Assembly: GCA_016927185.1 (NCBI GenBank)
Contig: JAFGND010000057.1
Coordinates: forward strand, 13,388-77,387
DNA: 64,000 bases
Reading direction: 5' to 3'
Source of the DNA: Candidatus Coatesiibacteriota bacterium
GTDB taxonomy: Bacteria; JAFGND01
This document shows, piece by piece, positions 17,618 to 26,787 of this stretch. The notes under the pieces are model-generated. The model was not told where the DNA came from. It searched no databases and was given only the letters and a program-made list of their open reading frames with translations. A program made the position numbers and the translations under genes. How positions within the stretch are numbered: position 1 is the first letter of the stretch; the number at the start of each line of letters is the position of its first letter.

Positions 17618-18838
17618 CTAAAATTGAACAATCAAGTGACAATGTATCTTATCATATAGGAAAAAACCAGGACCCCACATATCATCTCCTCTGTCAAGTT
17701 CCCAGCCTTTCCTGAATTGGAATCTTGCTCCATTATTAAATGGGAATTCAATAGCAGATATAATCCTGTTTTGAACTCCATCACTTCTGCCATCCATTCC
17801 ATAATTCTCGAAATTCACATCGCTTCTCAAATATGTGGTGTTCATATCTAGTTTCCAGAACAGATGATGATTTATGCTTATTGTTGGCAAGAGGTTTTCT
17901 CTCTTGATATTCTGAGTTTCTTTTCTGTAAAGAATTTCGTTCAGTATCTGACAGGATGCTCCTATCCAGAGATTGGGTTTCTTGAATATATAATAAAACA
18001 TGGGTTCAATAATTACTGTCTCTCTTTTGAAAAACAAGTTTTTATCTGCATCTTTGTGATCATATTCTTCATCATAGTCAAATCTATAGAATTCCCTCAG
18101 TCCAATTGCAATATGATCTTGAGGCTGATATAAATGATATCCTTTTAATCTTACTTTCTTGACAGCTTCATAGTAAGTACTGTCTGGTTTTTCTATTATC
18201 TTGTATTCCGCCTTTGATTGTCTTGTGTAATAAAAAGAAAAAGTGGAATGTATATTTTCAGCATGTCTATACTTTGTTTCCATGAAATAAGTCAATGGAT
18301 AGCTTTTGTAGAATTTCTGTTTGCCGTCTTTGTCTTCTGAATATGACCAGTTATTATCAAAATCATTTACAATAAGCCCGGCATCAATATCTATATTTTT
18401 CTTATGCCAGCCAATACTGTAACCATTGTCACTTTCTCTCTTTATAAAGGAAGGATATAAATGCATTGCTACTCTAGGGCCACTCTTAAATTGCCAGAAT
18501 AATGTAAACTCCCTGTTTTCCTCAACTGCATCTATAAGCTCTTCCTTCTGATATCTGAATTTGAAGTTCAAATCCTCCCAGAGATTTCTCTCAATCTTCA
18601 AATCTGTATTAACATAAAATTCCTGCATAGAAAAACAGCCCATGCTTACCTGCATTCCGCTATTCCAGTTGTTGAAATCTCTTTGCCAATCCCAATATAG
18701 AGTTCCCATCCAGACATCCAGGAGATATTCCATATCGTATTTCTCTGGAAATGCATATTTAGAATCCCTTGAGAATAGTGAATTAACAGATAATAAAACA
18801 ATCAGGAGTTTAAGATATCCAGCCCATTTGCAATGCAT
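17618..18838 (-). CDS. Putative outer-membrane beta-barrel protein
   Basis: A 406-residue protein with a signal peptide (LKLLIVLLSVNSLFS) and a mature part made of alternating aromatic strands (NLNFKFRYQKE-type and HLFWKLDMNTTYLRSD), ending in a phenylalanine (HLIVQF), the usual end of barrel proteins recognised by BamA. No specific family is recognised. The ATG lies inside the last 29 nt of kdsB in another frame and no better start exists downstream, so the two genes are probably translationally coupled. Confidence 0.75.
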   Translation of the reverse strand: MHCKWAGYLKLLIVLLSVNSLFSRDSKYAFPEKYDMEYLLDVWMGTLYWDWQRDFNNWNSGMQVSMGCFSMQEFYVNTDLKIERNLWEDLNFKFRYQKEELIDAVEENREFTLFWQFKSGPRVAMHLYPSFIKRESDNGYSIGWHKKNIDIDAGLIVNDFDNNWSYSEDKDGKQKFYKSYPLTYFMETKYRHAENIHSTFSFYYTRQSKAEYKIIEKPDSTYYEAVKKVRLKGYHLYQPQDHIAIGLREFYRFDYDEEYDHKDADKNLFFKRETVIIEPMFYYIFKKPNLWIGASCQILNEILYRKETQNIKRENLLPTISINHHLFWKLDMNTTYLRSDVNFENYGMDGRSDGVQNRIISAIEFPFNNGARFQFRKGWELDRGDDMWGPGFFLYDKIHCHLIVQF

Positions 18839-19553
18839 ATTCTCTTGCTCTTTTCAGATCAGCTACAGTGTCAACACTAATTCCGTTGTAATCAGTTTTA
18901 ATCAAGTATATTTTATACCCGTTTTCCAAAACCCTCAACTGCTCAAGTCTTTCTGCCAGCTCAAGCCGAGATTGTGGTAATTTAACAAGTTTCAGAAGGA
19001 AATCCCTTTTGTAAAAGTATACTCCTATATGTTTCAGATAGTGTGTCTGCAATATATCTCTATAAAACGGGATAGGACTACGTGAGAAATATAAGGCAAA
19101 ATGATCTTCAGTTTCAACAACCTTGACATGATTGATATCCAGGATGGAATTGATATCACAATCCTCGGTTACCAGTGTTCCCATTTGTATTTCAGGCCTT
19201 GTTTTCATCTCATTAACACCTTTTTCAAGGGCATCTATTGATATGAATGGTTCATCTGCCTGGACATTGACTATCAAATCTGCATTCTTGATTCTTGCTG
19301 CTACTTCGGCAACTCTATCTGTACCACTAGGATGATCGGATCTTGTTAATTCTACTATCCCTCCAAAACCTTCCACTTCATTCTTTATTCTCTCGTTATC
19401 AGTTGCTACAATAACCTTATCAATGCCTTTAACTTGTTTAACCCTGTCATATATCCATGATAGTATTGACTTTCCACCAATATCAGCAAGCACTTTTCCA
19501 AGAAAACGTTTTGATTCATATCTTGCTGGAATGATGCAAATAGTTCCTGACAT
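18810..19553 (-). CDS. kdsB: 3-deoxy-manno-octulosonate cytidylyltransferase
   Basis: A 247-residue enzyme that activates KDO with CTP for lipopolysaccharide core synthesis in the cytoplasm. Diagnostic motifs are IIPARYESKRFLGKVLADI at the N-terminus, ATDNERI, HPSGTDRVAEVA, NVQADEPFI and HIGVYFYKRDFL. Length fits the family. The presence of kdsB is strong evidence for an LPS-bearing outer membrane. The ATG at 19553 lies 11 nt after the stop of the small exported protein gene; the barrel-protein gene overlaps its 3' end. Confidence 0.95.
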   Translation of the reverse strand: MSGTICIIPARYESKRFLGKVLADIGGKSILSWIYDRVKQVKGIDKVIVATDNERIKNEVEGFGGIVELTRSDHPSGTDRVAEVAARIKNADLIVNVQADEPFISIDALEKGVNEMKTRPEIQMGTLVTEDCDINSILDINHVKVVETEDHFALYFSRSPIPFYRDILQTHYLKHIGVYFYKRDFLLKLVKLPQSRLELAERLEQLRVLENGYKIYLIKTDYNGISVDTVADLKRAREYALQMGWIS

Positions 19554-19564
19554 TAAGAAAGTGC

Positions 19565-19903
19565 CTATTCTTCAAGCAATTTATAGATTTTTACGGGAGT
19601 GTTATCATTAGGTGATTTCTCATACAATTTTCTTATCTTGTTCCAGAGAACAGAATCTCTGCTTGCTGTTATAGTAATCAGTTTTCTCTGTTTATAATCA
19701 TAATAGTAAATTTGATTCTGATTTTTTTTGCTGCTTAGTTTTATTGTATTATCCATTTTCTCTTTAAGGAATTTGACAAGTGCTTTAGCTTGTTCTTTTG
19801 CTTTTTCTAGAGTATTTAAAGAGTCTTCTGCTGCTGCTTCATTTGCCAGGATATAACTGGAAGACAGTAGTAGAATGATTATTATCAAAAAGATTTTTTT
19901 CAT
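19565..19903 (-). CDS. Small exported protein, unknown function
   Basis: A 112-residue protein with a clear signal peptide (residues 1-20, ending ILA), then a charged helical region rich in Ala/Glu/Lys and a short beta-like part (IYYYDYKQRKLITITASRD). No family recognised. A strong GAGGAG ribosome-binding site precedes the ATG. It heads the minus-strand set that contains kdsB. Confidence 0.7.
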   Translation of the reverse strand: MKKIFLIIIILLLSSSYILANEAAAEDSLNTLEKAKEQAKALVKFLKEKMDNTIKLSSKKNQNQIYYYDYKQRKLITITASRDSVLWNKIRKLYEKSPNDNTPVKIYKLLEE

Positions 19904-19994
19904 GTATTCTCCTCGCCTTTAATATTATTGACGGTATGAACAGAAATCATTACCTGCCAAAAATAATCAAGCATAAAAAATATAAGCTAAAATC

Positions 19995-20016
19995 CTTTTG
20001 CTGTCAAATGCAAAAG
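19995..20016. repeat. 7-bp inverted repeat (operator-like)
   Basis: CTTTTGC at 19995-20001 and GCAAAAG at 20010-20016, separated by 8 nt. It lies 14 nt before the start of a 58-codon ORF, where it could be an operator or a short hairpin. Confidence 0.35.
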
Positions 20017-20029
20017 CAGCATTTATAAT

Positions 20030-20206
20030 ATGAGTAAAACCCTTTTTCATAAACTCCAAATACTACTGGAAAATAAGGATATTGAAACAGGGAACTTTGA
20101 AAAGCTTTCCATTAATTCAGAAGCAATGCGGGATTTATCAAAAAATTATAAATATTCTACTTCTTATAGAAAAAAATTGACACAGGATTGGCTTTTACAA
20201 GCCTGA
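20030..20206 (+). CDS. Possible small protein, 58 residues
   Basis: The gap between the kdsB unit and ftsY contains an ATG-initiated 58-codon frame, MSKTLFHKLQILLENKDIET at its start and LTQDWLLQA at its end, with a composition typical of soluble proteins (no Cys, balanced Lys/Glu, two likely helices). No good ribosome-binding site is seen. It has the same direction as ftsY and ends 34 nt before it. A TTGACA that falls within its last codons (20177-20182) could instead serve ftsY, so its coding status is open. Confidence 0.45.
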   Translation: MSKTLFHKLQILLENKDIETGNFEKLSINSEAMRDLSKNYKYSTSYRKKLTQDWLLQA

Positions 20207-20240
20207 GAAAAATATATATTTGAAGATATTGGAGTATTGA

Positions 20241-21194
20241 ATGGGATTTTTCCAATCCATTAAAGATTCTTTGAAGAAAACCAGGGATGGTCTGGTTAAC
20301 AAAGTCCAGACAATTATTGTAACAAAAAAGAAAATCGACAACGATACCCTTGAGGATCTTGAAGAGGTTTTGATAGCATCTGATTTGGGAACAGAACCGA
20401 CAAATGAGATAATTTCAAAGTTGAAAGAGAGAATAAAGAAAGAAGGTTTCATAGAAATAGATGATTTATATGAAACTCTTTCAGAAGTAGTCTGTGATTA
20501 TGTCGGAGAAGAGAGAGACTTTTTCAACAAGGATACTTTCCCTGCCAAGCCATTTGTAATCATGATAATAGGAATAAATGGAGTCGGGAAAACAACTACC
20601 ATTGGTAAAATGGCTCATAGATTCAGGGCGGCAGGATCGAGTGTTTTAATAGCAGCAGCAGATACTTTCAGAGCAGCAGCCATAGAACAGCTTGAAATAT
20701 GGGCTGAAAGAGCTGGAGTTGATATTGTCAAGCATAAAAGCGGTTCTGATCCTGCAGCAGTTGTATTTGATGCAATGAATGCGGCCAGATCAAGGAATAT
20801 GGATGTAGTTATTATAGACACTGCTGGCAGGCTTCATACAAAAACCAATCTCATAGAGGAGCTTAAGAAAATAAACAGGATATGTAAAAGGGCAATTCCA
20901 GAAGCACCACATGAAACTCTGCTTGTAATTGATGCAATAACAGGACAGAATGGTTTGTCTCAGGCAAAGGTTTTCAAGGAAACTATGGATGCTTCAGGAA
21001 TAATAATTGCAAAACTTGATGGAACAGCAAAAGGAGGTATAGCTCTTTCAATAAAAAGACAACTTGACCTTCCAATTGTGCTTATTGGTACTGGTGAAGG
21101 ATTAGATGATCTGAGAGAATTCGTTCCCAAAGATTATGCAATGGGATTTGTTCCTAATAAAGAAATTGAGGAAGAAAATGGGAAAACTGATTGA
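20241..21194 (+). CDS. ftsY: Signal recognition particle receptor FtsY
   Basis: A 317-residue SRP GTPase that docks ribosome-SRP complexes at the inner membrane. The N-domain is residues 1-100; the G-domain carries GINGVGKTTTIGKMA (P-loop), DTFRAAAIEQL, DTAGRLHTKTNLIEEL, AKLDGTAKGG and GTGEGLDDLREF. The acidic A-domain is absent, as in many short FtsY proteins. GGAG lies 8 nt before the ATG. The 3' end overlaps dxs by 17 nt. Confidence 0.97.
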   Translation: MGFFQSIKDSLKKTRDGLVNKVQTIIVTKKKIDNDTLEDLEEVLIASDLGTEPTNEIISKLKERIKKEGFIEIDDLYETLSEVVCDYVGEERDFFNKDTFPAKPFVIMIIGINGVGKTTTIGKMAHRFRAAGSSVLIAAADTFRAAAIEQLEIWAERAGVDIVKHKSGSDPAAVVFDAMNAARSRNMDVVIIDTAGRLHTKTNLIEELKKINRICKRAIPEAPHETLLVIDAITGQNGLSQAKVFKETMDASGIIIAKLDGTAKGGIALSIKRQLDLPIVLIGTGEGLDDLREFVPKDYAMGFVPNKEIEEENGKTD

Positions 21195-23046
21195 AAAAAT
21201 TGATAAACCTTCGGATTTAAGGAATTTCACTATAAAAGCTCTGGAAGCTTTATCTTATGAGATCAGGGAGTATATACTCGAAGTTGTCTCTGCAAATGGA
21301 GGTCATCTGGCAAGCAATTTCGGAGTTGTTGAGCTTACAATAGCCCTCCATTATGTATATAATACTCCTGAAGATTTAATAATCTGGGATGTCGGTCATC
21401 AGGCATATACTCACAAAATTCTGACAGGAAGAAGAGAGGATTTCAGGAAATTAAGACAGTATGGTGGTTTAAGCGGCTTTCCATCCCGTACGGAAAGCAA
21501 ATACGATTACTTCATTGCTGGACATGCCGGGACATCAATATCAGTTGCCCTGGGAGCAGCATTGGCAAGAGACTTGTTGAAAAAGAAGAATAAGATTGTT
21601 GCTGTAATAGGAGATGGAAGTCTGACCGATGGGATAGCATATGAGGCCTTGAATTTTCTGGGTGATTTAGGAAAATCTGTCACCATAATATTGAATGATA
21701 ATGAAATGTCGATCAACAAGAATGTTGGAGCAATGAGTCATTATCTCAATAGATTGATTACCAATCCAACTTATAACAAGCTTAGAGTTGAAACAGTCGA
21801 GACATTGAAAAGGCTGCAGCATCTCGGGGCAATGGCTTTCAATATTGCAAAAGGTTTCGAAGAAGGATTGAAGAATCTTATAGTTCCTGGAATGATTTTT
21901 GAGGAACTTGGTTTCAGGTATCTGGGACCGATAAATGGTCATAATATTGAATCTATGATAGAAACATTTAATCTGATGAAAGATCAGAAAGAGCCAATGC
22001 TGATTCATGTACAAACCCAGAAAGGGCATGGTTATTATCATGCTGAGAAGGATGCAACTTCTTTTCATGGATTAGGTCCTTTTGACAGGAATACAGGAAT
22101 TATAAAAAAGAAGAAAACCAAAACATTCACTGAGGTTTTCGGGGAAACTGCAATTGAACTGGGCAGCAGAAAAGAAGATCTGGTTGCAATAACTGCTGCA
22201 ATGAAATCAGGAACAGGTCTGGATGGTTTTGCAAGAAAATTTCCTGACAGGTTTTTTGATGTTGGTATAGCAGAGCAAAATGCTGTATGTATGGCAGCAA
22301 GCATGGCTGCTTCAGGATTAATTCCGATAGTAGCAATTTATTCTACATTTCTGCAGAGAGCTTATGATCAGGTAATTCATGATGTCGCATTGCAGAATCT
22401 GCCTGTTCTTTTTACAATAGACAGGGCAGGTCTTGTTGGTGAAGATGGACCTACACATCATGGTTGCTTTGACCTGGCTTATCTTAGTGCTATACCAAAT
22501 CTGACAATACTTGCGCCAGCAGTTGAAAAGGAACTGATTTATATGCTGAACTGGGCTGTTGATAATATAAAATCTCCAATTGTAATCAGATTTCCAAGGG
22601 ATCAGGCTTTAGATCCTCCATGGTTAAGTATAAACAAAAGTATTCCTCCCCTGAAATCACAAATATTGACAGAGGGAGAAGATATTGTTTTAATTTGTGT
22701 CGGGGCAATGCTTGCCAATGGCTATGAAATTGCAGAAAGTCTGAAACTTGAAGGTTACAAACCTGCATTAGTAAATGTCAGATGTGTTAAACCCTTGGAT
22801 GAGGAATTTTTCTTGAAGATAGCCAGTCAATATGACAAATGGATTGTGATTGAGGAAGGCTCGGAAATAGGTGGCTTTGGCTCAATATTAAGTACATTCC
22901 TTCATAGAAAGAAGCTTATCAATGATCTTTTCATTAGAGGGATTCCGGATAAATTTGTAACATATGGGACAAGAAAAGCTTTGTTTGAAGATATAAGAAT
23001 ATCTAACTCAATGATTCTGGAAGATTTAAGAAATTGGTTGAAATGA
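21178..23046 (+). CDS. dxs: 1-deoxy-D-xylulose-5-phosphate synthase
   Basis: A 622-residue thiamine-diphosphate enzyme that makes DXP from pyruvate and glyceraldehyde 3-phosphate, the first step of the MEP isoprenoid pathway. Visible landmarks: DVGHQAYTHKILTGR, the ThDP-metal motif GDGSLTDGIAYEALN...NDN, GPINGHN, the catalytic glutamate region DVGIAEQNAV and DRAGLVGEDGPTHHG. The start is the ATG at 21178 with GAGGAAG before it, inside the end of ftsY; the frame extends upstream but without family support. The stop overlaps the following radical SAM gene (ATGA). Confidence 0.96.
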   Translation: MGKLIEKIDKPSDLRNFTIKALEALSYEIREYILEVVSANGGHLASNFGVVELTIALHYVYNTPEDLIIWDVGHQAYTHKILTGRREDFRKLRQYGGLSGFPSRTESKYDYFIAGHAGTSISVALGAALARDLLKKKNKIVAVIGDGSLTDGIAYEALNFLGDLGKSVTIILNDNEMSINKNVGAMSHYLNRLITNPTYNKLRVETVETLKRLQHLGAMAFNIAKGFEEGLKNLIVPGMIFEELGFRYLGPINGHNIESMIETFNLMKDQKEPMLIHVQTQKGHGYYHAEKDATSFHGLGPFDRNTGIIKKKKTKTFTEVFGETAIELGSRKEDLVAITAAMKSGTGLDGFARKFPDRFFDVGIAEQNAVCMAASMAASGLIPIVAIYSTFLQRAYDQVIHDVALQNLPVLFTIDRAGLVGEDGPTHHGCFDLAYLSAIPNLTILAPAVEKELIYMLNWAVDNIKSPIVIRFPRDQALDPPWLSINKSIPPLKSQILTEGEDIVLICVGAMLANGYEIAESLKLEGYKPALVNVRCVKPLDEEFFLKIASQYDKWIVIEEGSEIGGFGSILSTFLHRKKLINDLFIRGIPDKFVTYGTRKALFEDIRISNSMILEDLRNWLK

Positions 23047-24128
23047 GCTATTTGAAATTCGCAAAAAACATTTTTTTCAAGAAAAAAGCTATGCCAGTTT
23101 ATCTTGTTGTATTTCTTACAGAAAGATGCACTGCAAGATGCCGGCACTGTCTCCTTGGCGGAAGGATAAAGCATCCCGATGAACTGACATTAGATGAATA
23201 CAGGAAATTCACAAAGACACTGGATCCAATTCTCTTTCTGCTGATTACGGGAGGAGATGTATTTCTAAGGGATGATCTGACTGACATCATACATGCATTT
23301 TATAAGAAACCAGGCTTCCTTAATCTGGGAATCCCCAGCAATGGTTATCTGACTGACAGGATAATATCTGCGACTGAAAAAATACTTTCAACCTGTCCTG
23401 AAATGGATTTTGCAATTGATATTTCAATAGATGGTTTAGGCGAAGAACATGATAATATAAGAAATACCAAAGGCATATTTCAGAAAGCAGTTGAAACTTA
23501 CAAACAACTGGAAAAAATTGAAAAGAGATTTCCAAGATTTAAAGTCAATATTGCAGTTACCATAAGCAGTTATAATCATGATAAACTTGACGATCTGTAT
23601 GAATATCTGACAAAGGAACTCAAGGTAAAAACCATCAATAATTTGCTTGTAAGAGGAGATCCAAGAGAAGATTGTGCAAAAGATGTAGATTTGGAGAAAT
23701 ACCAGGAATTGAACATCAGATTAAGCAATGACAGCTATTGTGGAGTTTTGCCTGGATACAGAGGATTCATGATTGCTGATTTTATTAATGCAATGAAACT
23801 GGTAAGGCAAAAAGCTATATACAGGATCAGCAAGGAAGACAGGATGGTATATCCATGTTATGCAGGTCAGCTTTCATGCGTTATTTATCCTGATGGGGAT
23901 GTTCAGCCTTGTGAGTTGATTGACCATAAAATGGGAAATCTGAGAGAAGTGAATTACGATTTCAGGAAGATTTGGTTTGGAATAGAAAAAGAAACCATTG
24001 TTGACTGGATAAAGCATAATAAATGTCATTGCACATATGAATGTTTTCTCACTAATAGTATTCTTTTCAATATTTCAGCATACAAGGATGTGTTGAAGGA
24101 ATTATGGCAGATAAAAAAAAGGAATTGA
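23043..24128 (+). CDS. Radical SAM enzyme with SPASM-like C-terminus
   Basis: A 361-residue protein. C29, C33 and C36 in CTARCRHC bind the radical SAM cluster; LLITGGDVFL and ISIDGLGEEHDNIRN are the usual SAM-binding strands. The C-terminus has several more cysteines in a SPASM-like pattern: CYAGQLSCVIYPDGDVQPCE, then MGNLREVNYDFRKIW, then CHCTYEC. Such enzymes modify peptides or small molecules; no substrate peptide is visible nearby. The ATG overlaps the dxs stop (ATGA), so translation is coupled. Confidence 0.88.
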   Translation: MSYLKFAKNIFFKKKAMPVYLVVFLTERCTARCRHCLLGGRIKHPDELTLDEYRKFTKTLDPILFLLITGGDVFLRDDLTDIIHAFYKKPGFLNLGIPSNGYLTDRIISATEKILSTCPEMDFAIDISIDGLGEEHDNIRNTKGIFQKAVETYKQLEKIEKRFPRFKVNIAVTISSYNHDKLDDLYEYLTKELKVKTINNLLVRGDPREDCAKDVDLEKYQELNIRLSNDSYCGVLPGYRGFMIADFINAMKLVRQKAIYRISKEDRMVYPCYAGQLSCVIYPDGDVQPCELIDHKMGNLREVNYDFRKIWFGIEKETIVDWIKHNKCHCTYECFLTNSILFNISAYKDVLKELWQIKKRN

Positions 24129-24188
24129 CAAAGAAATCGCATTTGAAGTTATGAGTATTGGATTTATACAGGTTATAAGGGGGATAAT

Positions 24189-26720
24189 ATGATACCTCTC
24201 GACAGGGAGTTTTGGGGATCTTTAAGAAAAAAATTGCTTGAAGCACAGATTCAAACTCAAAAAGGGAATTTCAAGGAAGCAATTTCTGAATATGAAAATC
24301 TCTTGAAGTACATTATCATAGAATATGAGAAAAGTGTGGAATCTGAAATAGAAGAGATTCACAAGGTGAAGAAGTCTTTTTTCGGAACAGAGCAAAAGAA
24401 AATTGAAGAGAAAACAGAAAAAGCATCTCAACCTGTTGAAAAGCAACAAATTATTGTAGGTTATAAAAAAGCACAACCTATTCAGGCAGAAAAAGAGCAA
24501 ACACCCCCTCAGCAAAAGGAGCAAATTGTAATAAAAAGCAAAGCTCAGGAAATATCAAAACCAGCTGAACTGAAATCAGCTGAAACCGAGCCTGCTGATG
24601 TTATTGAACTGGAACAGAAACCTGAGGATTTTTCCAATATTGAAAAAAGCAAAAGCCAGTTTGCTGTAACAGACAAAAAGACTACACTTCAAAGCGTTAT
24701 AGAAAAAATCGAGAGCAAGGCAAAACAGCAGAAAACAGTTTTGATAAGACCTCAGACTGAAGAAATTCAGGAAGAAAAGCCAAAAGAGATTAAAGAAGAA
24801 GCAAAAAAGGATACTCCATTGTTTCAGATCCTGCCTGTAAAGGAGGAAGATAAAACACCTGTTAAGGAAAGCAAGGCTGAAGAAAAGCAACCTTTGGTAA
24901 AGGAACCAGAAACAAAAGAAGAAGCTATAGATGACAAGACATTCATTCTTGGAAAGCAGGAAACAAAAACAGCAGTTCCAGAAAAGAAAGAAGAAGATAA
25001 ACCTGAAAAGCAACCAGAAAGTATGATTGAAAGCCCGGATAAGGGGGTTTTTAAATTCAGGACGGATGAAGAAAAGACTTTGGAAGAAAAAGAAAAAATA
25101 CCTGAAGAAAAAAAGGAAACACTAAAACCTCCTGAATCTGATAAAACAGAGGACAAAAAGGAAGAAAAAAAGGAAGAACCAATAGAAGAGAAGAAGGAAC
25201 CACCTCAACCCCAGACTCCATTCAAGATTGATGCAAAGAAAACAGAAATCAAGGAAAAGGATATTGAAGAGAAGATTTCTGAAGAAGGACCTTTCAAATT
25301 CAGGGAACCTGAAAAAGCTGTCTCAGAGCAGAAAAAAAGTGAGGAGAAAAGGGATATCATTGAGAAAGTTGAAATGAAGGAAGAGAAGCCTAAAATAGAA
25401 GCTCCAGTATCTATTTTACATAAGCTTCAAATACAGGTTATAGAGAATCCATCCAGCAAGAATTACATGGAACGAGAAGACAGATTCATAAAAGAAGTAG
25501 GATTACCTCCAGCTGTTCAGGATTGGAGAAAGATAGCTCAGGAATTTGCTGAAAAAAACGATCTCTATTCTATGGCTCTTGCTTATGAACAGGTGACAAG
25601 AATAGACGCAAAAGACAACAATGCCTGGCTTGGAGAAGCAATAGGATTTATATCAGCAGGAGATCTTCAAAAAGCGATAAATGCACTTGAACAGCTTAGC
25701 TTTGCAGAAGCAAGTGAATGTGGTTCAGCAGAACAGATAAAGGCATTTGCTGAATTCAGTTATATTAATAGCTATTTTTCATTAGGAATAAAATTCTACT
25801 ACAAGCTTCCAGAAACAGCAGAGCAACAATTATCAATAGGGCAGGGTCATTTCTATAATCATCACTGGCCTGAGGCTATAAATCTTTTTTCACACTCTCT
25901 TAAATTGAATGAAAATAATCCAGAAGCCTGGTTATGGCTAGGCAGTTCATATGAAAACTGGGATACACCTGACAAGGCGGAAGAAGCATATAACAAGGCT
26001 ATCGAGATAGATGAAAAATACTGGGATGCCTATATGAGACTTGGTATGCTCCTGTTGCATAGAGGAATTTTCGGAAGTGAGACCATGCGCCAGGAGAATG
26101 ACAGGATAAAACTGGCTAAAGATTTATTCATGAAGGTTTTAGGAAAAGAACCTAATCATGTTGATGCATTAACTCAAATGGCATATCTGAATATAACTCA
26201 GAAAGCCTATAAAGATGGTCTGGAATTCGCAAACAAGGGACTTGAAATAGATCAAGAAAATGGTATTTTGTATTATTACAAGGGAATTGCCGAGTACAGA
26301 CTTAACAAGATTGAAGAGTCTATAACAACTTTCGTTACATCTCTTGATTATTCTCCAGATAGTTTCCCGACATATTATTATCTTGGGATACTCTACAGGA
26401 TGTATGCTATCAAATCAGGTGATTTGACCTATCTGGATCACTCAGCACAGTCTTTCGAGACTGCACTATCATTTAATCATGATTTTCCAGAAGCTCAGCT
26501 AGGTCTTGCTGAAACCCTTATTGAAAAAAATGACAAGGAAAAAGCAATGGAAGCTCTTGAAAATGCAAAAATTCTTCAACCGTCATATCTTAGAGTTCTG
26601 GATCAACTTGAGCAGCTATTAAGGAAAAAAGGTAATATTGCCAGAGCTGAAGAGCTTTCACAAGAGATTTCAGATTTGAACAAATCAGGTAAATTTTATA
26701 AGTCACCCTTTGATTTTTAA
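24189..26720 (+). CDS. Large TPR protein with long Lys/Glu-rich linker
   Basis: An 843-residue protein. Residues 1-60 are helical and TPR-like (EAQIQTQKGNFKEAISEYEN). Residues about 65-410 are low-complexity, made mainly of Glu, Lys, Pro and Gln, and probably disordered, with three similar short motifs (FKFR at 288 and 369, FKID at 345). Residues about 430-843 are TPR repeats (EAWLWLGSSYENWDTPDKAE, YYYKGIAEYRLNKIEESI). No signal peptide is seen, so it is probably a cytoplasmic scaffold. AAGGGGG precedes the ATG. It follows the radical SAM gene by 60 nt and precedes a ClpX-like ATPase. Confidence 0.85.
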   Translation: MIPLDREFWGSLRKKLLEAQIQTQKGNFKEAISEYENLLKYIIIEYEKSVESEIEEIHKVKKSFFGTEQKKIEEKTEKASQPVEKQQIIVGYKKAQPIQAEKEQTPPQQKEQIVIKSKAQEISKPAELKSAETEPADVIELEQKPEDFSNIEKSKSQFAVTDKKTTLQSVIEKIESKAKQQKTVLIRPQTEEIQEEKPKEIKEEAKKDTPLFQILPVKEEDKTPVKESKAEEKQPLVKEPETKEEAIDDKTFILGKQETKTAVPEKKEEDKPEKQPESMIESPDKGVFKFRTDEEKTLEEKEKIPEEKKETLKPPESDKTEDKKEEKKEEPIEEKKEPPQPQTPFKIDAKKTEIKEKDIEEKISEEGPFKFREPEKAVSEQKKSEEKRDIIEKVEMKEEKPKIEAPVSILHKLQIQVIENPSSKNYMEREDRFIKEVGLPPAVQDWRKIAQEFAEKNDLYSMALAYEQVTRIDAKDNNAWLGEAIGFISAGDLQKAINALEQLSFAEASECGSAEQIKAFAEFSYINSYFSLGIKFYYKLPETAEQQLSIGQGHFYNHHWPEAINLFSHSLKLNENNPEAWLWLGSSYENWDTPDKAEEAYNKAIEIDEKYWDAYMRLGMLLLHRGIFGSETMRQENDRIKLAKDLFMKVLGKEPNHVDALTQMAYLNITQKAYKDGLEFANKGLEIDQENGILYYYKGIAEYRLNKIEESITTFVTSLDYSPDSFPTYYYLGILYRMYAIKSGDLTYLDHSAQSFETALSFNHDFPEAQLGLAETLIEKNDKEKAMEALENAKILQPSYLRVLDQLEQLLRKKGNIARAEELSQEISDLNKSGKFYKSPFDF

Positions 26721-26723
26721 AAA

Positions 26724-26749
26724 TATGGGATTTTTCAAGAAATCCCATA
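26724..26749. repeat. 10-bp hairpin between the TPR gene and the ClpX-like gene
   Basis: TATGGGATTT at 26724-26733 pairs perfectly with AAATCCCATA at 26740-26749 around a 6-nt loop, 4 nt after the TPR-gene stop. It lacks a U tract on the plus strand, so it may be a factor-dependent or partial terminator, an mRNA-stabilising hairpin or a regulator site. Confidence 0.5.
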
Positions 26750-26787
26750 CCTGTTTGCTATATCGATTTATAAGAGAGATATAATAT

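Noticed and set aside
24222-25156. Long Phe/Leu- and Ser-rich open frames on the minus strand
   Set aside because: They are the antisense of the Lys/Glu-rich linker of the TPR protein; codon composition mirrors AAA/GAA repeats and no start signals are present.
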